DNA of 64,000 bases from Gryllotalpicola protaetiae (GTDB taxonomy: Bacteria; Actinomycetota; Actinomycetes; Actinomycetales; Microbacteriaceae): contig NZ_CP032624.1 in assembly GCF_003627055.1 (NCBI RefSeq), positions 1,674,001 to 1,738,000 of the forward strand, read 5' to 3'. Shown piece after piece: positions 26,760-35,267 of the stretch. Positions within the stretch are counted from its first letter, which is position 1; each line of letters starts with the position of its first letter. Below the pieces are notes generated by a model that saw only the letters and a list, made by a program, of their open reading frames with translations, was not told where the DNA came from and ran no database searches. The translations under genes and the position numbers were made by a program.

Positions 26760-26773
26760 GTTTCACGTGAAAC
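26760..26773. promoter_or_regulatory. parS site (perfect palindrome)
   Basis: GTTTCACGTGAAAC, the conserved 14-bp core of bacterial chromosomal parS, lies between the ligase and parB stops. ParB-CTP clamps load here and spread for origin segregation. Confidence 0.95.
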
Positions 26774-26810
26774 GGCTTGAGGCCGATACTCGCTTCGCTC
26801 GTTCCGGCGG

Positions 26811-27785
26811 TCAGGACGCGTAGCCGGTCTCGCCGAGCTCTGTGAGGATGCGGTTGAGGTCCTGAATCGTCGCGAAGTCGATCGTGATCTGACCCTTGCG
26901 CGCCGACAGCGCGATCTTCACCCGGGTGTTGAGACGGTCGCCGAGCCGATCGGCGACGTCGTCGAGGTGGCCCTTGTGCCGCCCCGCCGTGGGCTTGGTC
27001 CGCTCAAGCTTCGGCGTCTTGCTGACGACCGCCTCGGCCTGGCGAACAGACAGGTCCTCATTGACGATCTTGTCCGCGAGCCGGACCATCGCCTCGACCT
27101 CGCCCGCCGCGAGGATCGCGCGGGCATGCCCGGCCGACAGTACCCCGGCGGCGACCTTGGACTGCACCGGCGCCGGCAGTTTCAGCAGGCGCAGGGTATT
27201 GGAGATCTGGGGTCGTGAGCGGCCGATCCGGCCTGCGAGCTCTTCCTGCGTGATGCCGAAGTCCGACAACAGCTGCTGATACGCGGAGGCCTCTTCCAGC
27301 GGGTTGAGCTGAGCGCGGTGCAGGTTTTCGAGCAGGGCGTCGCGCAGCATGTGCTCGTCCTGCGTGTCCTTGACGACCGCCGGGATGGTGTCGAGCCCGA
27401 GCGCCTTCGTCGCACGCAGGCGGCGCTCGCCCATGATCAGCTCGTACTGCCCTGAAGGACGCCGCCCGTCCTCCGTCTTGAGCGGGCGCACCACGATCGG
27501 CTGCAGCACGCCGACCTCGCGGATCGAGGCGATCAGCTCGTCCAGAAGCTCCTGGTCGAACTCGGTGCGCGGCTGATTGGCGTTCGGGACGATGTCCGCA
27601 GGGGAGAGGCTGGCCAGGTGGGCCCCGGGAACCGCGACCAGCTCAGAAGCATCGGCGTCGATCGTCGCGGTGGGTGCGGCATCCGTCGATGAGAAGAAGA
27701 CATCGGCGGGGCGCGCGCCTGAGTCAGCGGGCGCAGTCGGGATCAGGGCGCCGATTCCTCGGCCGAGTCCTGTGCGCTTCGCCAT
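26811..27785 (-). CDS. parB: Chromosome partitioning protein ParB
   Basis: The 324-residue CTP-dependent clamp has an N-terminal ParA-stimulating segment (MAKRTGLGRGIGALIP), the CTPase domain with GERRLRATKALG, and a helix-turn-helix domain (ITQEELAGRIGRSRPQISNTLRLL) followed by a C-terminal dimerisation domain. It binds the three perfect parS sites in this window. The stop-start junction with parA overlaps by one base. It would organise and segregate the newly replicated origin. Confidence 0.97.
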   Translation of the reverse strand: MAKRTGLGRGIGALIPTAPADSGARPADVFFSSTDAAPTATIDADASELVAVPGAHLASLSPADIVPNANQPRTEFDQELLDELIASIREVGVLQPIVVRPLKTEDGRRPSGQYELIMGERRLRATKALGLDTIPAVVKDTQDEHMLRDALLENLHRAQLNPLEEASAYQQLLSDFGITQEELAGRIGRSRPQISNTLRLLKLPAPVQSKVAAGVLSAGHARAILAAGEVEAMVRLADKIVNEDLSVRQAEAVVSKTPKLERTKPTAGRHKGHLDDVADRLGDRLNTRVKIALSARKGQITIDFATIQDLNRILTELGETGYAS

Positions 27786-28681
27786 TACCGGGGTACTCCT
27801 CTACGTGCGATTTCGACGGCGGCCTCGAGGTACGCGAGCGACCCGGACGAGCCGTAGTCGTAGGCGATCACACTCTGGCCGTAGCTGGGGGCCTCTGAGA
27901 TGCGGACGGAGCGGGGGATGACCGTCGCCAGCGTCTCCTTCGGGAAATGCTCCCGGACGTCTTCGGCGACCTGATGCGCCAGGTTCGTCCGGGAGTCGTA
28001 CATGGTGAGCAGGATCGTCGAGAGCTTCAGCTTCGGGTTGAGGTGCTTCTCGATGAGCTTGATGTTCTTGAGCAGCTGACTGAGGCCCTCGAGCGCGTAG
28101 TACTCGCATTGGATCGGGATCAGGACTTCATTGGCGGCCACGAACGCATTGATCGTGAGCAGCCCGAGCGACGGCGGGCAGTCGATGAAGACGTAGTCGA
28201 AGTCCGCCGTCTCGAGGAACTCCTGCAGAGCGCGACCCAGCCGCTGCTCGCGCGCCACCATCGACACGAGCTCGATCTCCGCGCCGGCGAGGTCGATCGT
28301 GGCGGGGATGCAGAACAGCCCGTCGGACTCAGGGCTCTGCTGGATGACGTCTTCCATCGGCGTCTCGCCGACGACCACGTCGTAAACGCTCGGCGTGCCC
28401 TCACGGTGCTCGACGCCGACGGCAGTCGAGGCGTTGCCCTGCGGGTCCAGATCGATCACCAGCACCCGGGCGCCGTACTTCGCGAGCGCCGACGCCAGAT
28501 TGACGACGGTCGTGGTCTTGCCCACCCCGCCCTTCTGGTTGGAGATCGTGAAAATGCGCGTGCGCGAGGGAAGGGGGAGGACCTGCTGCTCGGCCACCAT
28601 GCGCCGCCGCGTCATGTCAGTCAGCTCTCGCAACAGCGGGGGAGCGGCGACGTCGGGCTGGTCCTGCTCGGGGTGTTTCAC
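27785..28681 (-). CDS. parA: Chromosome partitioning ATPase ParA
   Basis: The 298-residue deviant Walker ATPase has KGGVGKTTT with the signature lysine, VLVIDLDPQGNAS in the switch region and VFIDCPPSLGLLT for Walker B. It forms the nucleoid-bound gradient that pulls ParB-parS complexes. The GTG start at 28679-28681 lies inside a perfect parS, and AGAAGGA is upstream. The N-terminal extension of about 45 residues before the ATPase core is longer than in plasmid ParAs but normal for actinobacteria. It precedes parB and follows rsmG. Confidence 0.97.
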   Translation of the reverse strand: MKHPEQDQPDVAAPPLLRELTDMTRRRMVAEQQVLPLPSRTRIFTISNQKGGVGKTTTVVNLASALAKYGARVLVIDLDPQGNASTAVGVEHREGTPSVYDVVVGETPMEDVIQQSPESDGLFCIPATIDLAGAEIELVSMVAREQRLGRALQEFLETADFDYVFIDCPPSLGLLTINAFVAANEVLIPIQCEYYALEGLSQLLKNIKLIEKHLNPKLKLSTILLTMYDSRTNLAHQVAEDVREHFPKETLATVIPRSVRISEAPSYGQSVIAYDYGSSGSLAYLEAAVEIARRGVPR

Positions 28682-28688
28682 GTGAAAC
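28675..28688. promoter_or_regulatory. parS site overlapping the parA start codon
   Basis: The same perfect 14-mer covers the parA GTG. ParB bound here would sit over the translation start and close to the parA promoter, so autoregulation is plausible. Confidence 0.95.
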
Positions 28689-28727
28689 GGGGGTCCTTCT
28701 CGGATCGGCGGTCGGCGTGGAGGAGGT

Positions 28728-29354
28728 CTAGTTCACTGTAGCCCGGATCACCCGGGTCACCTCTGCGAGCACGCCCTCACCGAGCACGATCACCTCGACG
28801 TCATGGACGCGATGCTTGCGAAGCTCCTTGCTCGCCGCGTCGATCTCGGCCTGGGCCCCCGCCCCCTTGAGGAACACCAGCTCGCCGCCGAGCCGGAGGA
28901 GGGGGGCCGTGATGGGCACCAGCTTGCGGAATGCGCTCACGGCGCGGGCGGTCACCTGGTCGAACCCGTAGCGCGGCGCCTCCTCTGCTCGCGCACGCAG
29001 AATCTCGACATTGTCGAGACCCAACTCGGCAACCTGCTCGTTCAACCAGGTGACACGGCGCTCCATCGGCTCGATGAGCGTGAATGCGACATCCGGGCGT
29101 GCGATCGCGAGCACGAGGCCCGGCAGACCCGCGCCGCTCCCGACATCGCCGACCTTGCCTGGGCGCAGCAAGGGCGCGACGACCGCGCAGTTCAGGATGT
29201 GTCGCGTCCACAGCCGCGGCAGTTCGAGGGGCCCGATCAGTCCGCGCTCCTCACCATGCTCGGCAAGGGCGTCCGTGAACTGCCGTGCCAATGCGATGCG
29301 GTCGCCGAAGATCTCGGCGGCCGCGGCCGGCTCGGGCTCGACTTCAGTGGACAA
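28728..29354 (-). CDS. rsmG: 16S rRNA (guanine527-N7)-methyltransferase
   Basis: The 208-residue SAM-dependent enzyme methylates G527 of 16S rRNA; loss gives low-level streptomycin resistance. The SAM motif VGDVGSGAGLPGLVLAIARPD lies mid-protein (quoted here as 21 residues shortened: VGSGAGLPG), preceded by the RsmG segment LWTRHILNCAVVAPLL and followed by VTARAVSAFRKL. I chose a TTG at 29352-29354 because the frame upstream turns into low-complexity Arg/Ser sequence; a GTG at 29442-29444 is an alternative. It lies between parA and khpB in the conserved origin order. Confidence 0.9.
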   Translation of the reverse strand: MSTEVEPEPAAAAEIFGDRIALARQFTDALAEHGEERGLIGPLELPRLWTRHILNCAVVAPLLRPGKVGDVGSGAGLPGLVLAIARPDVAFTLIEPMERRVTWLNEQVAELGLDNVEILRARAEEAPRYGFDQVTARAVSAFRKLVPITAPLLRLGGELVFLKGAGAQAEIDAASKELRKHRVHDVEVIVLGEGVLAEVTRVIRATVN

Positions 29355-29462
29355 GGGGCTTCCGATCGTTGAGGAGTTCGCGAAGCGCGTGTCTCGAAAC
29401 GATCTCAGCACCTCGCTGCGGCCGCTTCGAGATGCGCTTCGCACTCCTCGATGACCGGAACT

Positions 29463-29476
29463 GTTTCACGTGAAAC
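29463..29476. promoter_or_regulatory. parS site between rsmG and khpB
   Basis: A third perfect GTTTCACGTGAAAC, two bases after the khpB stop codon on its strand. The three sites lie within 2.7 kb of each other. Confidence 0.95.
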
Positions 29477-29477
29477 G

Positions 29478-29975
29478 CTATGCGCGGGCTATCACCGTAT
29501 GGCGATCGGCACCCTCGCCGTGCGACTCCGACACGAAGCCGCGCTCAGCCACGAGGTCATGGACGAGCTTGCGCTCGTACGACGACATCGGGGGAAGAGC
29601 GGCTTTCGACGCGCCACCCTCGATACGGGCGACAGCCCCGTCGACGAGTGCGGTGAGCTCCTGCTGACGCGCGTCGCGCGAGCCGCCGATATCGAGGATG
29701 AGGCGTGAGAACTCGCCGGTCTGATTCTGAACCGCGAGCCGCGTCAGCTCCTGCAGCGAGCGCACGACGTCCTGCTGGGAAAGCCGCCCGAGGTTGCCGC
29801 CCTCGCCGGCGGTGACGGTCAGATACGTGCGCCCATTGCGCACGTCGATCTCGAGATCGCCGTCCAGGTCAGCGATGTCGAGCAGTTCCTCGATGTAGTC
29901 GGCCGCAAGGTCGCCCTCATCGACGGTGACAAGGACTTCCTGGTGCTCGGTCTCGGGGGAGGTGGTCTCGCTCAT
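29478..29975 (-). CDS. khpB: KhpB/Jag RNA-binding protein (KH and R3H domains)
   Basis: The 165-residue protein has an acidic N-terminal region, a KH-like domain (residues ~60-100) with a divergent GXXG loop, and a C-terminal R3H domain with the R-X3-H motif (YERKLVHDLVAE). It resembles the small-RNA chaperone and cell-elongation regulator known as Jag. The Jag-N domain of firmicute proteins is missing, as in other actinobacteria. ATG at 29975 chosen; ATG at 29984 adds three residues. It is next to yidC as usual. Confidence 0.93.
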   Translation of the reverse strand: MSETTSPETEHQEVLVTVDEGDLAADYIEELLDIADLDGDLEIDVRNGRTYLTVTAGEGGNLGRLSQQDVVRSLQELTRLAVQNQTGEFSRLILDIGGSRDARQQELTALVDGAVARIEGGASKAALPPMSSYERKLVHDLVAERGFVSESHGEGADRHTVIARA

Positions 29976-30000
29976 GGCATCCATCTTCGTATTCGTACGC

Positions 30001-30990
30001 CTAGCGGCGCTTCTTCTTCCGCCTGTTGCTCACCGGCTGCTGGCGTTGGGTGTTGACGCGGGTCACCACAGCCTCGCCGCCTTCGACGGCCGGCTCTGCC
30101 ACCTGCAGCTTCCCCGCCGCGATCATCGCGTCGCGACGCTTCGCCAGCCGCTCCTCACGGGCGCGGGCCGCTTCGCTGCCCGGCGTGGGCATCGAGCGGA
30201 TGACGAGGAACTGCTGCACCATCGTCCAGATGTTGGTGGTCAGCCAGTAGAACATGACGCCCAGCGGGAATGCGAAGCCGGAGAACAGGAAGATGAACGG
30301 CAGGAAGTACATCAGCGTGCGCTGCTGACGGAACTGCGGGCTGTTCTTCGTCTCGTCCGAGATGTTCTTCGACATGATCTGCAGCTGCGTGTAGAACTGC
30401 GAAGCCACCATCAGCGCGACCATGATCGCCGCGACGATCATCACCGGGACGACCGGGCCACCGGCGTGGTTCATGGCGCTCTGGAAGCTGTCGTGCAGCG
30501 GTGCGAAGCCGAAGAGCGACGCCTGGCCGAACGATCGCGACAACGTCTCGTTCATCGCGCCGATGCCGTTGTGACCCTGCGAGGCGTTGTTAAGCACCGC
30601 GAACAGACCACCGAAGATCGGGATCTGGATCAGCAGGGGGATACAGGATGACAGCGGATTGGTGCCGCTCTCCTTGTAGAACGCCATCATCTCGCGGCTC
30701 ATCGCCTCGCGAGAGAGCTGGTCGCGCTTGCCTTTGTACTTGTCCTGGATCTTCTTGATCTGGGGCGCGACCTCGAGCATCTTGCGCTGATTCTTGATCT
30801 GCCGCACGAAGACCGGGATGAGGGCCGCACGAACGACGACGACGAGGCCGACAATGGAAAGAACCCAGGTCAGGCCACTATTCGGATCCATTCCGATGTT
30901 GGAGAAGATCCAGTGCCAGGCGACCATGACGAGCTCGACCAGCCAGCGAATCGGCCAGAGGACGGTCAGATAAAGAGATTCGAGGTTCAT
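30001..30990 (-). CDS. yidC: Membrane protein insertase YidC
   Basis: The 329-residue insertase has five hydrophobic segments: one near residue 10-25, others around 40-60, 120-140, 165-185 and 215-250. The conserved KNQRKMLEVAPQIKKIQ coiled-coil loop precedes TNPLSSCIPLLIQIPIFGGL, a conserved region of the family. A basic C-terminal tail ends RRKKKRR, which can contact the ribosome. No lipobox is visible, and the N-terminus is short as in Gram-positive Oxa1-type proteins. The upstream gene is yidD, 10 bases away. Confidence 0.97.
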   Translation of the reverse strand: MNLESLYLTVLWPIRWLVELVMVAWHWIFSNIGMDPNSGLTWVLSIVGLVVVVRAALIPVFVRQIKNQRKMLEVAPQIKKIQDKYKGKRDQLSREAMSREMMAFYKESGTNPLSSCIPLLIQIPIFGGLFAVLNNASQGHNGIGAMNETLSRSFGQASLFGFAPLHDSFQSAMNHAGGPVVPVMIVAAIMVALMVASQFYTQLQIMSKNISDETKNSPQFRQQRTLMYFLPFIFLFSGFAFPLGVMFYWLTTNIWTMVQQFLVIRSMPTPGSEAARAREERLAKRRDAMIAAGKLQVAEPAVEGGEAVVTRVNTQRQQPVSNRRKKKRR

Positions 30991-31000
30991 CTCGGTGGGG

Positions 31001-31372
31001 TCAGCCCTTTCCTTGGCCGGAGTGCACATCGGATGCGACGACGAAGCCGAAGCGCCCAACGTGGAAGTGATCGGAGTGCGACTCGGGCACGTCATCGACG
31101 CCGCCCGCGGCCCAGGGGTGGCAGCGTGCGACTCGACGCGCGGCGAGGAATCCGCCCTTGACCACACCGTGTCCCTGCACGGCGCCCAGCGCGTAAGCCG
31201 AGCACGACGGGTAGTAGCGGCAGACGTCGCCGTACAGAGGGGAGATCAGCGCGCGGTAGCCGCGCAGTAGCGCAACGACGATGTTGCGGGGGATCAGAAG
31301 AGCCGTTCGGGCGACCTGCAGCGCGGTCGCGGCGGAGGGGTGCGCGATGCCTGATGCGTGCGCGGTGGTCAT
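31001..31372 (-). CDS. yidD: Membrane protein insertion efficiency factor YidD
   Basis: The 123-residue protein contains the YidD core LLRGYRALISPLYGDVCRYYPSCSAYA, quoted in part as YPSCSAYALGA, where the two cysteines lie, and GFLAARRVARCHPW. Its C-terminus (SDHFHVGRFGFVV) is variable. It is thought to help YidC-dependent insertion. The ATG at 31370-31372 overlaps rnpA's stop by four bases, indicating translational coupling. Confidence 0.95.
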   Translation of the reverse strand: MTTAHASGIAHPSAATALQVARTALLIPRNIVVALLRGYRALISPLYGDVCRYYPSCSAYALGAVQGHGVVKGGFLAARRVARCHPWAAGGVDDVPESHSDHFHVGRFGFVVASDVHSGQGKG

Positions 31373-31707
31373 CGGGTTCCTGCCCTGTGGATGGCTTGGG
31401 AGATCTCGAGATGGAGAGTAGACCAGGGTGCCTGCGCGGCGGCTGGCAGGGCCCTGATCACGACGTCGGCGCCGGCCGGAACCTCGGGGAGCAGCTCGAA
31501 GGCTGCTGCCTTCAACCTGCGTCGCACAGTGTTCCTGACCGGCGCCGAGCCGACAGACTTGCCCACGATGAAACCGAAGCGCTTGCCCTCACCGCCGGGG
31601 GTGATGCGCACGTACGCCAGGGTGTGAGGTGCGGGGAACCTGGTCCCGCGCCGCACCACTGCCCTGTAGTCGTTCGCCCCGACGATGCGGTTGGCCTTGG
31701 CGAGCAC
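31369..31707 (-). CDS. rnpA: Ribonuclease P protein component
   Basis: The 112-residue basic protein has the RNase P protein signature RFGFIVGKSVGSAPVRNTVRRRLKAA (key RNR-like loop: VRNTVRRRL). It binds the catalytic RNA and aids tRNA 5' maturation. The start is GTG at 31705-31707, 13 bases after rpmH's stop, so rpmH-rnpA-yidD-yidC read as one operon. Confidence 0.96.
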   Translation of the reverse strand: MLAKANRIVGANDYRAVVRRGTRFPAPHTLAYVRITPGGEGKRFGFIVGKSVGSAPVRNTVRRRLKAAAFELLPEVPAGADVVIRALPAAAQAPWSTLHLEISQAIHRAGTR

Positions 31708-31720
31708 CGCGAGTGAGGTG

Positions 31721-31858
31721 CTACGCGGAGAGCTCGCTGCGGCCCTTGCGGCGGCGAGCGGCGAGGATGGCGCGGCCAGCGCGAGTGCGCATACGGAGGC
31801 GGAAGCCGTGCACCTTGGCGCGGCGGCGGTTGTTCGGCTGGAAGGTACGCTTCGTCAT
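31721..31858 (-). CDS. rpmH: 50S ribosomal protein bL34
   Basis: The 45-residue protein begins [19 protein letters not shown] and ends [11 protein letters not shown], the invariant bL34 pattern. The ATG at 31856-31858 is the correct start; an upstream in-frame codon would add 32 residues unlike any bL34. A promoter is visible at 31958-31986. Confidence 0.98.
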   Translation of the reverse strand: MTKRTFQPNNRRRAKVHGFRLRMRTRAGRAILAARRRKGRSELSA

Positions 31859-31923
31859 GGTTCGTCTCTCGATCGATACAGCGGCCACGACGTCGAACTC
31901 GACGAAGGCCTCAGGAAAGGGGA

Positions 31924-31944
31924 GCAGCCGAAACGACCGGCTGC
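31924..31944 (-). promoter_or_regulatory. Stem-loop in the rpmH 5' leader
   Basis: GCAGCCG at 31924-31930 pairs with CGGCTGC at 31938-31944 around seven bases. It lies between the predicted rpmH promoter and the start codon. No known function. Confidence 0.35.
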
Positions 31945-31957
31945 AGTCAACCAATTA

Positions 31958-31986
31958 ACTGTACGGGCCACAGACGTGTAGTTCAA
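31958..31986 (-). promoter_or_regulatory. Predicted housekeeping promoter of rpmH
   Basis: On the minus strand TTGAAC (complement of 31981-31986) and TACAGT (complement of 31958-31963) are separated by exactly 17 bases, about 100 bases upstream of rpmH. This is the clearest sigma-70-type pair found in the window. Confidence 0.6.
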
Positions 31987-32096
31987 ACTGAGCGGCCATG
32001 GTCACAGCCGACTCGAACGAACCATCCTGCCGACACATTCCCGAACTGCCACACAAGACACGCCGACACCACATCGTTCTATGCCCCGTTAGGGAT

Positions 32097-32214
32097 TTGT
32101 CCACAGGCCTCTCGTTCACTACCGTGGCACTCACAGTTATCCCCAGGCCCGTCCGGTCAGTCCGACGGGCCGTGTGTTTTATTGCGACGCTGAGGTGGAT
32201 AACGGTGTGAATAA
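32097..32214. promoter_or_regulatory. DnaA-box cluster upstream of dnaA
   Basis: Four nine-base sites resemble the DnaA box: TTGTCCACA at 32097-32105 (the form favoured in some actinobacterial origins), TTATCCCCA at 32137-32145, the complement of TTATCCACC at 32195-32203, and the complement of TTATTCACA at 32206-32214. They precede the dnaA start, consistent with autoregulation and possibly with a second part of the origin. Confidence 0.65.
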
Positions 32215-32238
32215 CTACAGGGGAACGTGGGGACACTC

Positions 32239-33687
32239 ATGACTGACGGTGATGCTGCGCTCGGTGAGGCGTGGGGCTCCATCCTCGCCACCCTTGAGAA
32301 CGACGAGCGCGTCACGCCGCAGCTGTACGGTTTCCTCAGCCTGGTCGAGCCGAAGGGCATCATGGCCGGCACCTTCTATCTGGAGGTGCCGAACGAGTTC
32401 ACGCGCGGCATGATCGAGCAGCGCAGCCGGATGCCGCTGCTGTCCGCGATCGGCGGGCTCGACTCCTCCCTCCAGGTCTCCACCTTCGCCATCGTCGTGA
32501 ACCCCGAGATCGAGCAGGAGATCCTGCAGACCGCCGCACAGGCTGTTCATCAGCCCGAAGCCGCCACGGCGAACGTCTACGCGGACGTGTCGGCCGCCGC
32601 CGCGCCGCCTGCGCAGGCATCCGTCGAGGTCACCGTCGCTCCGCGTGCGACGGACACCCGGCTCAACCCCAAGTACAGCTTCGACAACTTCGTCATCGGG
32701 CAGTCGAACCGCTTCGCCCATGCGGCCGCGGTCGCCGTGGCCGAGGCGCCGGCGAAGGCCTACAACCCGCTGTTCATCTACGGCGACTCGGGTCTCGGCA
32801 AGACGCACCTGCTGCACTCGATCGGCCACTACGCGATGAGCCTCTACCCAGGCATCCGCGTGCGCTACGTGAGTTCAGAGGAGTTCACGAACGACTTCAT
32901 CAACTCGATCCAGAACAACCGGGGCGCGAGCTTCCAGGCGCGCTACCGCAACATCGACATCCTGCTGATCGACGACATCCAGTTCCTGCAGCGCGCGGTG
33001 GAGACGCAGGAGGCGTTCTTCCACACCTTCAACACGCTGCACGACCACAACAAGCAGGTCGTCATCACCTCGGACCTGCCTCCGAAGCACCTGACCGGCT
33101 TCGAGGATCGCATGCGCTCGCGCTTCGAGTGGGGTCTCATCACCGATGTGCAGGCCCCAGACCTCGAGACCCGCATCGCGATCCTGCGCAAGAAGGCGCA
33201 GAGCGAGAAGGTCATGGTGCCCGATGACATCCTCGAGTTCATGGCGACGAAGGTGTCGAGCAACATCCGCGAGCTCGAGGGGACGCTGATTCGCGTCACC
33301 GCGTTCGCGAGCCTCAACCGCACTCCCGTCGACATGTCGCTCGTGCAGACGGTGCTGAAGGACCTCATCACCCTCGACGACGACAACATCATCGCGCCCG
33401 TCGACATCATCACGTCGACCGCGGACTACTTCAAGCTGTCGGTCGACGACCTCTACGGCTCGTCCCGCTCCCAGGCGATCGCAACTGCCAGGCAGATCGC
33501 GATGTACCTGTGCCGCGAGCTCACCAACCTTTCGCTGCCGAAGATCGGGCAGCTCTTCGGCAACCGCGACCACACCACCGTGATGTACGCGAACAAGAAG
33601 ATCAGCGAGCTCATGAAGGAGCGCCGCTCGATCTACAACCAGGTCACCGAGCTGACCAGCCGCATCAAGCAGCGTTCGTCGCGTTAG
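32239..33687 (+). CDS. dnaA: Chromosomal replication initiator DnaA
   Basis: The 482-residue initiator has an N-terminal DnaB-interacting domain, a variable alanine-rich linker at ~100-135, the AAA+ core (Walker [10 protein letters not shown] at 182-190, Walker [11 protein letters not shown]) and a C-terminal DNA-binding domain with the DnaA signature [16 protein letters not shown] chose the ATG at 32239 because GGGGA lies five bases upstream; a GTG at 32227 would add four residues. It opens the right replichore and is flanked by DnaA-box clusters on both sides. Confidence 0.98.
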   Translation: MTDGDAALGEAWGSILATLENDERVTPQLYGFLSLVEPKGIMAGTFYLEVPNEFTRGMIEQRSRMPLLSAIGGLDSSLQVSTFAIVVNPEIEQEILQTAAQAVHQPEAATANVYADVSAAAAPPAQASVEVTVAPRATDTRLNPKYSFDNFVIGQSNRFAHAAAVAVAEAPAKAYNPLFIYGDSGLGKTHLLHSIGHYAMSLYPGIRVRYVSSEEFTNDFINSIQNNRGASFQARYRNIDILLIDDIQFLQRAVETQEAFFHTFNTLHDHNKQVVITSDLPPKHLTGFEDRMRSRFEWGLITDVQAPDLETRIAILRKKAQSEKVMVPDDILEFMATKVSSNIRELEGTLIRVTAFASLNRTPVDMSLVQTVLKDLITLDDDNIIAPVDIITSTADYFKLSVDDLYGSSRSQAIATARQIAMYLCRELTNLSLPKIGQLFGNRDHTTVMYANKKISELMKERRSIYNQVTELTSRIKQRSSR

Positions 33688-34099
33688 GGCCATTCCGCGC
33701 CCCCCGCAGTGAGGACTTGCGCGACCTGCCTTCCGACCGCGCCTTTTCACACTGTGGATAACTTGTGGAGTGTTAAGGCATAACAGGCCGGACGATGTGG
33801 GGGACGGGCGGATTCTTGTGAATCACACGCTCCGCCGGCGATGCCAGTCATTCTGCGGCGCAGCGACTCACCACATCGCATTCACAACTGACAGGAATGT
33901 AGTTCCCGCGCCTCGACAGGGATCGCGCGAGTTATCCACACTCTCCACATCCGTTAAGACCTTTAACGGAAATCCTTGTAAGGCACTCGTTCCACAACCT
34001 TGTGCGGCCGTTGCCGACGAATCACACCTTTTCGGCGCCGTTCCCTTGCGGCGCTAGCATGGTGACGACTTCCGTCCGTCGACTTACCAGGGGTGTGTT
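33688..34099. other. Probable chromosomal replication origin, oriC
   Basis: The 412-base dnaA-dnaN gap has no gene. Perfect DnaA boxes occur at 33753-33761 (reverse, TGTGGATAA) and 33932-33940 (forward, TTATCCACA), with further close matches such as CTCTCCACA at 33941-33949, the reverse of TGATTCACA at 33817-33825 and TTGTGGAGT at 33764-33772. A less GC-rich segment around 33951-33985 contains the inverted repeat CCGTTAA-GACCT-TTAACGG (33951-33969), a candidate melting element. Gene polarity reverses around dnaA. Confidence 0.85.
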
Positions 34100-35245
34100 T
34101 TGCGATTTCAGGCCAATCGCGACGTTCTGAGCGATGCCGTCTCTTTCGCTGTCAAGCTCCTGCCCCAGCGCACGACCCTGCCGATCCTCTCCGGCATCCT
34201 GATCAGGACCACCGATGCGGGCATCTCACTGTCGTCGTTCGACTACGAGGTCTCGTCGCAGACCGAGATCGACGCGGAGGTCACCGAAGCGGGCACGATC
34301 CTGGTCTCCGGCCGGCTGCTCGCCGACATCGTGTCGCGCCTGCCCAACGCTCCGGTCCAGTTCTCCACGGACGAGGGGAAGATCGCGGTCAGCTGCGGCT
34401 CCTCGCACTTCACGCTGCTCTCGATGCCGGTCGAGGAGTATCCGACCCTGCCGCAGATCGAGAAGTTCAGCGGCGTCGTTCCTGCTGACGCCTTCGCAGA
34501 GGCCGTCGCCCAGGTCGGCGTCGCCGCGTCGCGCGACGACGTGACCCCTGTCATCACCGGTGTGCAGCTCGAGATCGCCGAGAACGCACTCAGCCTTGTG
34601 GCGACCGACCGCTACCGCGTCGCAGTGCGCGAGATCGATTGGGATGGCTCGTCGGGCGGTGTCGAGCAGGCGAGCGCCCTCGTACCCGCGCGCACCCTGC
34701 AGGAGATCGGCAAGACGCTCGGCCACGCCGGCAACATCTCGGTCGCGATCCAGAACAACGACGAGCGCGAGCTGATCGCGTTCACCGCCGAGAAGAAGAC
34801 GGTGACGTCGCTGCTCATCAAGGGCAACTTCCCCCCTGTGAAGCGCCTCTTCCCGGAATCCGTCGACAACTACGCAGTGCTCAACACGGCAGAGCTGATC
34901 GAGGCGACCCGCCGCGTGCAGATCGTCCTCGAGCGCGAAGCCGCGTTGCGCTTCACCTTCACGTCAGAGGGCCTGACGCTCGAAGCCATCGGCTCCGAGC
35001 AGGCGCAGGCCTCGGAGAGCATCGACGCCCTCCTGACTGGGCAGGACACCGTCGTCTCGCTCAAGCCCCAGTTCCTGCTGGACGGTCTGAGCTCGGTGCA
35101 CTCGGAGTTCGTGCGCATCTCGTTCACCAAGACCGAGAACCCCAACAAGCCCGGCCCGGTGCTCATCACGAGCCAGACCAGCAGGGAACAGGCCGGAAGC
35201 GACACGTACAAGTACCTGCTGCAGCCGAATCTTCTGCTGCGCTAG
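34100..35245 (+). CDS. dnaN: DNA polymerase III beta subunit (sliding clamp)
   Basis: The 381-residue clamp is built of three similar domains; MRFQANRDVLSDAVSFAVKLL opens domain I and ATDRYRVAVREIDW is the conserved central-domain strand. The C-terminus carries the hydrophobic partner-binding pocket region. The start is a TTG at 34100 with AGGGG upstream; no ATG or GTG fits the domain start. The 22-base gap to gnd suggests partial cotranscription. Confidence 0.97.
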   Translation: MRFQANRDVLSDAVSFAVKLLPQRTTLPILSGILIRTTDAGISLSSFDYEVSSQTEIDAEVTEAGTILVSGRLLADIVSRLPNAPVQFSTDEGKIAVSCGSSHFTLLSMPVEEYPTLPQIEKFSGVVPADAFAEAVAQVGVAASRDDVTPVITGVQLEIAENALSLVATDRYRVAVREIDWDGSSGGVEQASALVPARTLQEIGKTLGHAGNISVAIQNNDERELIAFTAEKKTVTSLLIKGNFPPVKRLFPESVDNYAVLNTAELIEATRRVQIVLEREAALRFTFTSEGLTLEAIGSEQAQASESIDALLTGQDTVVSLKPQFLLDGLSSVHSEFVRISFTKTENPNKPGPVLITSQTSREQAGSDTYKYLLQPNLLLR

Positions 35246-35267
35246 TCGAACTAAAGAAGGACCACCA

